A stretch of 11,409 nucleotides of DNA from Mxb001 sp046046455 (GTDB taxonomy: Bacteria; Actinomycetota; Actinomycetes; S36-B12), in NCBI GenBank assembly GCA_046046455.1, contig JBJOJS010000128.1:1-11409 (forward strand), given 5' to 3'. Positions 5,704 to 11,409 of this stretch are shown one piece after another; position 1 is the first letter of the stretch, and each line of letters begins with the position of its first letter. The notes beneath the pieces were generated by a model, which was given only the letters and a program-made list of their open reading frames with translations, did not search any database and was not told the origin of the DNA. A program made the translations under genes and the position numbers.

Positions 5704-7179
5704 GGAGGTCTTGTTGGTGAGCTGGGCCGCGTGTGCCCCCATGGGGTCGCGCATGATGTTCGTGAACTGCTCGGTGTCAGGCGAGACGGACCCGCCGGCG
5801 AGCCGACCCGAAGCGACAGCCGCCTGGAACTCCGCGTAGTCGCTCGCGACCTGCTCGGCGTACGACAGGGAGAAGACCCGGATGGCTGCGTCAAAGGTGG
5901 TGGAGCGGCCCAGGTACGCCGAGATCGCAATCGCGTCGCCGGTGCGTGCGTGGGCACGAGCGAGCACGTGTCCGCAGAGCTCGCCGTACGCCGCGAGCGT
6001 GTCGGGGCTGAACCCTGAGGGATCCGGCGACCACTTCATGTCGCGCAATTGGCGCACGTAGTACTCACGTCCGAGCTTGCCCGTGACCCAGCCGAGGAAG
6101 GAATCGCTGGCGGCCTGCATGAGCCGCTGCCCCTCTACCACGCGCTGGCCCATCTGAGCATAGGTCGATGGAGCGGTGTAGGGCTCGAGCACCGAGTGCT
6201 GCGCCTGCTTCACCTGAAGGGTGAGGATGTCGTCGGCATCGCGACCTTGGAGGAGGAGCACCCACGCCAGCAGGCCGACACTGCCGACGCCGACCACCTT
6301 GTGGCCGATGTCGATGACCTCGTAGCGCTCGAGGAGGTCACGGCGATCGGGTGCCAGGCTCTCCAGGTATCCGGGGAGGGAGCCCAGGACGAGTGTGCGT
6401 GCCAGCGCGTCATCCGGGACACGCACCACAAGGGGCGGCTCGTCGACGAAGATGCGCCTGCCGTCCTCGACCGTGGTGAGCTTGCGCACAGCAGTCCACG
6501 CCGTGCGCGCCTGCGCCTTGGCCACCGTGCGCCGCACGGCTTTCTCCCCGGTCTTGCCGCTGGTGCGCTGGGCCCACTGCTCCAGTGTCGAGGAGTCGAC
6601 GCGGTCGTACCAGATGTCGATCTCCTTCATGGCGGCGTACTCCGCCATGGACGTCCGATACTGGCGTGCGCTTGCCTCCGCAGCCGTGCCGATGACGTCA
6701 TCCGGGAATCCGTTGTCGCGCGCCGCGAGCACGAAGGACGTCGCCAGGCGCTTCACATCCCACTCGAAGGGTCCGGGGTTGGTCTCGTCGAAGTCGTTGA
6801 CGTCGAAGACGGGGACGCGGTCGGGCGCGGCGAAGAGGCCGAAGTTGGACAGGTGCGCGTCACCGCAGAGCTGCACCTCGAGGCCACTCGAGGGCTGCGC
6901 CCCCAGATCGCTCGCCATGATGATGGCTGTCCCGCGGTAGAAGGTGAAGGCACTCACGCCCATGCGCTCATGGCGCAGTGGCAGCAGGGACGGCACACGA
7001 GTCTGCTCCTGCTCCTCGAGCAGGGAGATGGGGTCGGGCCGATGCGGATCGGGCGCCCACTGAGCCTGCGCCTTGCGGGGGAGGGCATCGCGGGCCGCCT
7101 TGCCCCGCGCCCTGCGCTCCTCCGGGGTGCGGTACGTGCCGAAGGCGAACGTGCTGAGGGGTGCGGGCTCTGTGGTCAT
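5701..7179 (-). CDS. DUF2252 protein (kinase-fold-like, function unknown)
   Basis: A 492-aa protein with the hallmarks of DUF2252, a widespread uncharacterised family related to the phosphotransferase/protein-kinase fold. FYRGTA (80-85) is followed by GDAHLSNFG (106-114), which looks like an APH-type catalytic loop with Asp107 and Asn112. DVNDFDET (126-133) provides acidic residues where metal ligands would be expected, and WDVKRLATS lies at 140-148. The C-terminal YYVRQLRDMK stretch is also family-typical. Its ATG overlaps the stop codon of the transglutaminase-like gene (ATGA), so translational coupling is possible, yet a TANNNT element also stands 6 nt upstream. The flavoenzyme gene follows after 9 bp. 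Family assignment is firm. Phosphotransfer is only inferred from the motif pattern, and the substrate is unknown. It is cytoplasmic by appearance, with no signal peptide or TM segment. Confidence 0.93.
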   Translation of the reverse strand: MTTEPAPLSTFAFGTYRTPEERRARGKAARDALPRKAQAQWAPDPHRPDPISLLEEQEQTRVPSLLPLRHERMGVSAFTFYRGTAIIMASDLGAQPSSGLEVQLCGDAHLSNFGLFAAPDRVPVFDVNDFDETNPGPFEWDVKRLATSFVLAARDNGFPDDVIGTAAEASARQYRTSMAEYAAMKEIDIWYDRVDSSTLEQWAQRTSGKTGEKAVRRTVAKAQARTAWTAVRKLTTVEDGRRIFVDEPPLVVRVPDDALARTLVLGSLPGYLESLAPDRRDLLERYEVIDIGHKVVGVGSVGLLAWVLLLQGRDADDILTLQVKQAQHSVLEPYTAPSTYAQMGQRVVEGQRLMQAASDSFLGWVTGKLGREYYVRQLRDMKWSPDPSGFSPDTLAAYGELCGHVLARAHARTGDAIAISAYLGRSTTFDAAIRVFSLSYAEQVASDYAEFQAAVASGRLAGGSVSPDTEQFTNIMRDPMGAHAAQLTNKTS

Positions 7180-9362
7180 GACGGGAGAGTACGGGCTGAC
7201 CCCGTGAGGCCGGGCGCGGTCGTGCGATGTGGGTCAAGGGGAGTGATGATGCGCCGCACGGCACCGCGCCAGCCGGTGGCCTTGCGGATGGCGCGATCCA
7301 CCTGGCCGGCTGCGCGCCAGGCTTCCTCGGCGACATGCGGGTCCACGGGTCCGGGGCCGTAGAGCGCCGGGCCCGCGAGTCTCGCCAACGTGACGACGTG
7401 CCACTGGACGTCGTCGGGCAGGTCCGGTGGGTAGCCGGCATCCGGTGCGGGCGCGTAGGAGAGCGGGAGCGGCAACCACGATTCGGCGAGGAGAAGTCGC
7501 GTCCATCGCCATGCGCCCGCGACATCGGAGCGCGGATCGTCGGTGTCGCGCAGGCTTCGCCGGATCGCGCGGCGACGCAGGGCGACGTAGACGATCCACA
7601 CCAGTCCGAGCAGCAGTGCGATCGAGGGAACGACCAGCGGCCAGGGGATCGAGATGCCGTCCTGCGCCTCCGCGCTGCCGTCCGCCGCATTCCCACCTGA
7701 CCCCCCATCGGTGGCACTCCCCGAGGGAGAAGGCGCAGGCTCGGGCTCGGGTCGCTGCGGCACCTCGTCGGGCGTCAGCGGGCGCACGACCGCGGGGCGT
7801 CCTGCGGCGACATCCTGCGGACTCGGCTGGAACGCCACCCATCCGAGTCCCTCGAGTCGAGCCTCGGGCCAAATGCTCGTCTCGGACGCGATCACAGTGC
7901 GCACGCCCGTCTCGACGTCAGCCGTCGCGGGCGGGAAGCCGATGGCGATGCGCGTGGGCACACCCCAGGACCGGGCGATGATGGCCCAGATCGCGGCGTA
8001 CTGCTCCTGGAATCCCACGCCCTCGGCAAGCACCTGATCGAGTCCGGCGTAGGAGCGATCTGGCGGCCCTCCCGCGAGCGCCTGGGGCGGCGCCGGGGCG
8101 TAGCGGGGATCGCGGAGCTTCTCGCTGAGCAGAGTGAGGCGCTGCCAGGTGCCGTCGGCTTCCTCGGCGACGAGATCGGCGAGTGCGGCCATGGTGCCGG
8201 TGAGCGGTCCGGGGATCGCCACTGCCGGGTCGAGGTCGCCGCTGAGCGCCGGCTCCGCCGCGCGCACGGTCTCGCGATCGGCCACGGCAAGGGAGTAGCG
8301 GATATCGAAGGCGTAATCGATGGGCGAGGAGACCGCCGCGACAATGCCCGTCGCGGGATCGACGCGGGTGGCGACAGGCGACAGGACCTGGCTGACACGC
8401 TGCGGCACCGGCACCCACTGGCCCGGGAGCCCGACACCGACGGTGACACGCGTCCCCGCCGAGTAGGTCTCCTCCGCCGCACCCACCTCCTCGGGAGGGA
8501 TCTCGTCGCCGGCGACGCCGTACGTCGGTGGGGAGATCCAGGCGATGCCGTTGTACGTCGCGAAGGTCGCCCACGTCGGTCGATTGAGCGGTGCGTCCGG
8601 GCTCGTCGACACGGTGAAGAGCACATTCCCTGCTTCCGCAGGATCGAGCTGCCATCGCGCGGCGACGAGGAAGGGATCGGGCACTCCGCCCTCGGTGCGC
8701 GACTCGGGCGTGGTCGATCCGAAGAGGTCGAGCGTGCGCGGCACCTGGTGCGGCACCGAGACCGAGACGGCGTACGTCGCGAGCGCGGCGACCGTGATGG
8801 TGAGCACCGTGAGGACTTCGGCCCAGCGTGCGGGGCGCACCGCGCCCTCGCCGTTCCACGGGCCGAGGAGGATGAGGAGGAGCGCGAGCGCGAGGCCGGT
8901 GAACGCCGTGAGCACGCCCGCCTCGATCGTGCCCGTCATCCCTGCCGCGAGTGCACCCCCGAGGAGGCCGAGTGCGGGCAGCGCCGCGGCGGCGGGACGA
9001 GGACCCAGCACGAGCACCTGCCCGAGCCACGTGCCGAGGAGGATCGAGCTGCTGAGCATCGCGCTGACGATCACGGACTCGGGCGCGTAGCCTCCCGGGC
9101 CGACGAGGATGCCGATGATGATGCCCACGATCGCGACACCGAGGCCGGCCCAGCGGCCGAGTGCGATCGACACGGCCATGACGGCGATGACCAGTGGTGC
9201 GAAGACGAAGCCGGTGAGGCTTCCCTCGATGATGAGCGGCATCGCGAGGGCGACAAGAAGCGCCGGCAGCGCCGCCACGACGCCGAGTCCCCACCTCTGA
9301 CCCGCGGATCGCACCGAGACGTCCGGATCACGTGGGCGCGCGTGCGCGCGCGTGATGCTCAT
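7176..9362 (-). CDS. TgpA-like membrane protein with degenerate transglutaminase domain
   Basis: A 728-aa protein laid out as a multi-TM N-terminal region (about 20-200, DUF3488/TgpA_N-like), an extracytoplasmic region with a transglutaminase-like domain (about 420-515), a Pro/Ser/Gly linker, a TM helix at about 572-595, and a C-terminal cytoplasmic tail resembling DUF4129. The transglutaminase fold is clear from QEQYAAIWAIIARSWGVPTR starting at residue 452 and from IWPEARLEGLGWVAFQPSP. All three catalytic positions are changed: the Cys site is Gln452, the His site is Ser496 and the Asp site is Gln512. The domain is therefore probably a non-catalytic binding module. ATG 9362 overlaps the DUF58 stop (ATGA). 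The frame continues upstream to 9398, but that would lie inside the DUF58 gene. It is the third member of the MoxR-DUF58-TgpA module and overlaps DUF2252 by 4 bp. Confidence 0.92.
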   Translation of the reverse strand: MSITRAHARPRDPDVSVRSAGQRWGLGVVAALPALLVALAMPLIIEGSLTGFVFAPLVIAVMAVSIALGRWAGLGVAIVGIIIGILVGPGGYAPESVIVSAMLSSSILLGTWLGQVLVLGPRPAAAALPALGLLGGALAAGMTGTIEAGVLTAFTGLALALLLILLGPWNGEGAVRPARWAEVLTVLTITVAALATYAVSVSVPHQVPRTLDLFGSTTPESRTEGGVPDPFLVAARWQLDPAEAGNVLFTVSTSPDAPLNRPTWATFATYNGIAWISPPTYGVAGDEIPPEEVGAAEETYSAGTRVTVGVGLPGQWVPVPQRVSQVLSPVATRVDPATGIVAAVSSPIDYAFDIRYSLAVADRETVRAAEPALSGDLDPAVAIPGPLTGTMAALADLVAEEADGTWQRLTLLSEKLRDPRYAPAPPQALAGGPPDRSYAGLDQVLAEGVGFQEQYAAIWAIIARSWGVPTRIAIGFPPATADVETGVRTVIASETSIWPEARLEGLGWVAFQPSPQDVAAGRPAVVRPLTPDEVPQRPEPEPAPSPSGSATDGGSGGNAADGSAEAQDGISIPWPLVVPSIALLLGLVWIVYVALRRRAIRRSLRDTDDPRSDVAGAWRWTRLLLAESWLPLPLSYAPAPDAGYPPDLPDDVQWHVVTLARLAGPALYGPGPVDPHVAEEAWRAAGQVDRAIRKATGWRGAVRRIITPLDPHRTTAPGLTGSARTLPS
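7186..7191 (-). promoter_or_regulatory. putative internal leaderless -10 element (TACTCT) of the DUF2252 gene
   Basis: On the minus strand TACTCT is followed by 6 nt (CCCGTC) and then the DUF2252 ATG at 7179. It lies inside the last codons of the transglutaminase-like gene. Its exact register matches the other start sites in the window, but here a 4-bp ATGA overlap also allows coupled translation of a longer transcript. Confidence 0.4.
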
Positions 9363-10339
9363 GGCCGCAGCACCGAGAGCGCGGGGATGCGGTCCCACCA
9401 GCCGAGCACACCCTGGCCGCGGACCACGACGGTGGTCGCGCGGTTGGCGCGCAGGAGCCGGGAGTCGACGCCCGAGGCACCTCGCTCGACCAGGGCGAGG
9501 AGGTCGAGCACGGCGGTCGAGCGTCCGCCTCCGTGCGAAGCGCGCTCACCCGAGGTCGTCACCACCTCGACGTCGAGCCCGGAGGATGATGCGACCGCGG
9601 CGAGGGAGGCGATGAAGTCGACGGCCTCCTCGAACTCATCCGCCGAGGTGTAGGCGCGCTCCTCCGCGACGAGCACGAGCGTGATGCGCGGCCGGGTGAT
9701 GTCGACGTACTGGCGCATCATGAGCTTGCCCGTCTTGGCCGAGGAGCGCCAATGCACGTGGCGGAGCTCATCGCCGATGACGTATTCGCGCAGCGTCGCA
9801 AACGTCGTCGTGCCCATCTCTGCCGAGCCGCCGAAGTCCGCCAGCGCGGAGGGCAGCGATGCGAGCGACACCGGTCGCACCCGCGGCACGACGAGGAGCG
9901 CGACTCCCTCGACGGCGCCAACCCGGCGGCGCATGAGTCCCCACGGGTCGACGCGCTCGAGCACCCAGGGTCCGAGGCTCACCGGACCGCGGCGGTGCGT
10001 CGGCACGGGGATATCGGCGTGCACGCCGCTCGCGTCCCAGACCACGGGGTACGACGCGGAGCCGACGGCGCGTAGCCGCAGACCGCGGCGATGCGCGCGC
10101 GCAGCCTCGACATCGACGCGCAGGACGGTGTCGGACAGGCGCTCGACGCGGGGCGGCGCGACGGCAAGGGCGAAGGCAGGGCCGCCCCCCGAGACAAGGA
10201 AGTAGGAGACGACGAGGAGGAGCAGCGCGCCGACGGCCAGGCCGATTCCCTCCGGATAACCCAGTGCGAGGCCGAGCGACGCCGAGGCGACGACGACCGC
10301 GAGGGCACCCCAGCCGCGGGCGGTGAGCCGGGTGCTCAC
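9359..10339 (-). CDS. DUF58 domain-containing membrane protein
   Basis: A 326-aa protein with two closely spaced hydrophobic segments near the N-terminus (about 9-27 and 31-50), a beta-rich region and the DUF58 signature. Visible family motifs are RRGPVSLGPW at 116-125, DPWGL at 131-135 and YVIGDELRHVHWRSSAKTGK from 186. Many DUF58 proteins continue into a von Willebrand A-like fold with a DxSxS metal site; here the corresponding strand reads LVLVAEERAYT, so the MIDAS acidic/Ser residues are absent. The GTG start at 10339 overlaps the MoxR stop codon (GTGA), and a GGGAG lies 9 nt upstream, the only ordinary ribosome binding site in this operon. DUF58 proteins are encoded next to MoxR ATPases and transglutaminase-like proteins across Actinobacteria and are thought to act with them at the envelope; the actual role is unknown. 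Confidence 0.93.
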   Translation of the reverse strand: MSTRLTARGWGALAVVVASASLGLALGYPEGIGLAVGALLLLVVSYFLVSGGGPAFALAVAPPRVERLSDTVLRVDVEAARAHRRGLRLRAVGSASYPVVWDASGVHADIPVPTHRRGPVSLGPWVLERVDPWGLMRRRVGAVEGVALLVVPRVRPVSLASLPSALADFGGSAEMGTTTFATLREYVIGDELRHVHWRSSAKTGKLMMRQYVDITRPRITLVLVAEERAYTSADEFEEAVDFIASLAAVASSSGLDVEVVTTSGERASHGGGRSTAVLDLLALVERGASGVDSRLLRANRATTVVVRGQGVLGWWDRIPALSVLRP

Positions 10340-11298
10340 CCGACCGGCACTCCCGCGACGACCTGCTCGATCGCCTGGGCACGCACCCCTGCGTCAGCCT
10401 CCACGTCGGCGAGCACCAGCCGGTGCGCGAGGACGGGGACGGCGAGCCGCTGCACGTCGACCGGCGAGACGTAGGTGCGTCCGGCCATCGCCGCGGCGAC
10501 CTGGGCGGCGCGCAGCAGGCCCACGCTGCCGCGCGGACTGGCCCCGAGGCGCACGCCGGGCGTGGTGCGGGTCGCCGCGACGAGGCGCACGACGTACTCC
10601 ATGACCGAGTGGTCGACGTGCACTCCACGGGCGAGCGCCACCATGCGGCGCACGTCGTCGGCGCTGCCCACCGGGGAGAGCTCGTCGACGCTGAGGCCGC
10701 GGTGGCTGTTGGCGAGCACCTGCACCTCCGACTCGAGGTCGGGGTAGCCGATGGAGACCGACATGAGGAAGCGGTCGAGCTGTGCCTCGGGCAGCGGGAA
10801 GGTGCCGTCCATCTCGATGGGATTCTGCGTCGCGAGCACGATGAAGGGGCGCGGCACCTGATGGGTCACCCCATCGACGGTGACGGTGCGCTCCTCCATC
10901 ACCTCGAGCAGCGCCGACTGCGTGCGCGGCGAAGCGCGGTTGATTTCATCGGCGAGGACGACGTGCGCGAAGACCGGGCCGGGATGGAACTCGAAACTGC
11001 TCGATCCCTGATGGAAGATCGACACGCCCGTGACGTCACTGGGCAGTAGGTCCGGCGTGAACTGGATGCGGTGCCACGACATGCCCAGCGTCGCCGCGAT
11101 GCTGCGGGCAAGCGAGGTCTTGCCGACGCCGGGCACGTCCTCGAGGAGGAGGTGGCCTTCGGCCAGGAGGCACGTGACGGCGAGGGAGATGACGTCGCGC
11201 TTGCCCTGGATGAAACCCGCGACGTTGTCGATGATGGCCTCGGCGTTGGCGGCGAAGCGGGTCGCCTCCTCGGGCGTCAGGGGGGCCTCCGCACTCAT
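10336..11298 (-). CDS. MoxR-family AAA+ ATPase
   Basis: A 320-aa AAA+ ATPase of the MoxR family, a chaperone-like group thought to remodel or activate vWA/DUF58 partner proteins. Walker A is DVPGVGKT at 54-61, Walker B is VVLADEIN at 113-120, sensor 1 is ATQNP at 156-160, and the LDRF segment at 174-177 carries the arginine-finger candidate Arg176. A sensor 2-like SPRGSVGLLRAAQ follows in the lid, and length and motif order match the family. The start is firm: ATG 11298 has an in-frame TAG four codons upstream within a leaderless -10 element. It is first in the five-gene minus-strand cluster, overlapping DUF58 by the GTGA arrangement. Cytoplasmic; its ATP-driven action probably targets the DUF58 product. 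Confidence 0.96.
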   Translation of the reverse strand: MSAEAPLTPEEATRFAANAEAIIDNVAGFIQGKRDVISLAVTCLLAEGHLLLEDVPGVGKTSLARSIAATLGMSWHRIQFTPDLLPSDVTGVSIFHQGSSSFEFHPGPVFAHVVLADEINRASPRTQSALLEVMEERTVTVDGVTHQVPRPFIVLATQNPIEMDGTFPLPEAQLDRFLMSVSIGYPDLESEVQVLANSHRGLSVDELSPVGSADDVRRMVALARGVHVDHSVMEYVVRLVAATRTTPGVRLGASPRGSVGLLRAAQVAAAMAGRTYVSPVDVQRLAVPVLAHRLVLADVEADAGVRAQAIEQVVAGVPVG

Positions 11299-11304
11299 CC
11301 CGAC

Positions 11305-11310
11305 ACCCTA
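11305..11310 (-). promoter_or_regulatory. leaderless -10 element (TAGGGT) of the MoxR operon
   Basis: On the minus strand TAGGGT is followed by 6 nt (GTCGGG) and then ATG 11298, so it is the probable main promoter of the five-gene cluster. The TAG is also an in-frame stop upstream of the start. No convincing -35 hexamer is visible. Confidence 0.55.
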
Positions 11311-11321
11311 GGGGAGCGCGA

Positions 11322-11366
11322 GGCCCGTCACCCGGGACTCGGGACCTTCGGCCCCGTGACCGGGCC
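11322..11366. repeat. imperfect inverted repeat in the region upstream of moxR
   Basis: GGCCCGTCAC (11322-11331) and GTGACCGGGCC (11356-11366) are inverted copies with one bulged base, 24 nt apart. They flank the first of the two palindromic boxes. The arrangement could be an operator for a dimeric regulator, but the high GC content makes chance pairing easier. Confidence 0.3.
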
Positions 11367-11375
11367 CTCCGGCCC
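11341..11375 (+). promoter_or_regulatory. two DosR/DevR-like palindromic boxes 21 bp apart
   Basis: GGGACCTTCGGCCC (11341-11354) and GGGCCCTCCGGCCC (11362-11375) share 12 of 14 positions. Each has the GGGNC-N4-GNCCC form of the actinobacterial DosR/DevR dormancy box. Their starts are 21 bp apart, two helical turns, as expected for cooperative dimers. They lie 43 bp or more from the moxR start and just ahead of a possible rightward start at 11392, so they more likely serve the gene beyond the right edge. This is a sequence resemblance only. Confidence 0.35.
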
Positions 11376-11391
11376 CCCTCATGCTTCCCGG

Positions 11392-11409
11392 GTGTGGCGC
11401 ATGCTGGAG
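11392..11409 (+). CDS. possible start of a rightward gene (truncated)
   Basis: Only six codons are in the window. The GTG at 11392 reads VWRMLE, and CATGCT (11380-11385) ends 6 nt upstream, a one-mismatch version of the TANNNT element at the same spacing as elsewhere here. ATG 11401 in the same frame and ATG 11381 in another frame are alternatives. The product cannot be named. Confidence 0.2.

Noticed and set aside
6049..7362. 437-aa open frame on the plus strand
   Set aside because: It lies antisense to the well-supported DUF2252 gene, has the low-complexity Arg/Gly/His-rich make-up of a GC-driven shadow frame, and shows no family motif.
7918..9294. 458-aa open frame on the minus strand within the transglutaminase-like gene
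   Set aside because: It is an Arg/Gly-rich alternative frame of a gene with clear domains; no start signal or motif supports it.
9363..9398. 12-codon N-terminal extension of the transglutaminase-like protein
   Set aside because: It would overlap DUF58 by 40 bp; ATG 9362 gives the ATGA junction seen at the neighbouring gene boundary.
1..11409. Defence island, prophage or mobile element
   Set aside because: No integrase, transposase, toxin-antitoxin pair, CRISPR repeats, tRNA-flanked ends or compositional shift is visible; genes look chromosomal and ordinary in codon use.

Overview
The window is high-GC, densely packed DNA with GTG/ATG starts, 4-bp ATGA/GTGA gene overlaps and very few Shine-Dalgarno sequences. 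Most unlinked starts instead carry a TANNNT -10 element exactly 6 nt before the start codon, the signature of leaderless transcription in Actinobacteria. The gene content (MoxR-DUF58-transglutaminase-like cluster, DUF2252, actinobacterial-type Tgt) also points to an actinobacterium, perhaps of the Micrococcales; the genus cannot be read from the sequence. I see no tRNA, rRNA, CRISPR array or insertion sequence, and no gene-free stretch longer than about 110 bp.

Left part (1-3814). A truncated epoxide-hydrolase-like alpha/beta hydrolase runs off the left edge on the minus strand. Divergent from it is tgt (tRNA-guanine transglycosylase, plus strand), whose 3' end overlaps tail-to-tail by 25 bp with a YhhQ-type queuosine-precursor transporter on the minus strand. 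This pair looks like a queuine/preQ1 salvage unit. Upstream of the transporter on the same strand are a methylmalonyl-CoA-decarboxylase-like crotonase and a small secreted or membrane-anchored protein of unknown function.

Middle (3888-4577). A single plus-strand gene encodes an unnamed multi-spanning membrane protein. Its C-terminal segment resembles the pore helix, filter and inner helix of a two-TM cation channel, with a non-canonical filter. It converges on the next operon with a 7-bp gap and GC-rich hairpins.

Right part (11298 down to 4585, minus strand). Five genes are packed head to tail: MoxR AAA+ ATPase, DUF58 protein, a large membrane transglutaminase-like protein, a DUF2252 kinase-fold protein, and a monomeric-sarcosine-oxidase-like flavoenzyme. 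The first three form the classic MoxR/DUF58/TgpA-like module. The transglutaminase-like domain appears to have lost all three catalytic residues and the DUF58 protein lacks a metal-binding MIDAS motif, so this copy of the module is probably a scaffold or binding system rather than a protease/crosslinking system. Putative internal leaderless promoters precede the last two genes. The far right intergenic region (11299-11409) holds two 14-bp palindromic boxes resembling DosR/DevR dormancy sites, 21 bp apart, in front of a possible rightward gene that leaves the window.
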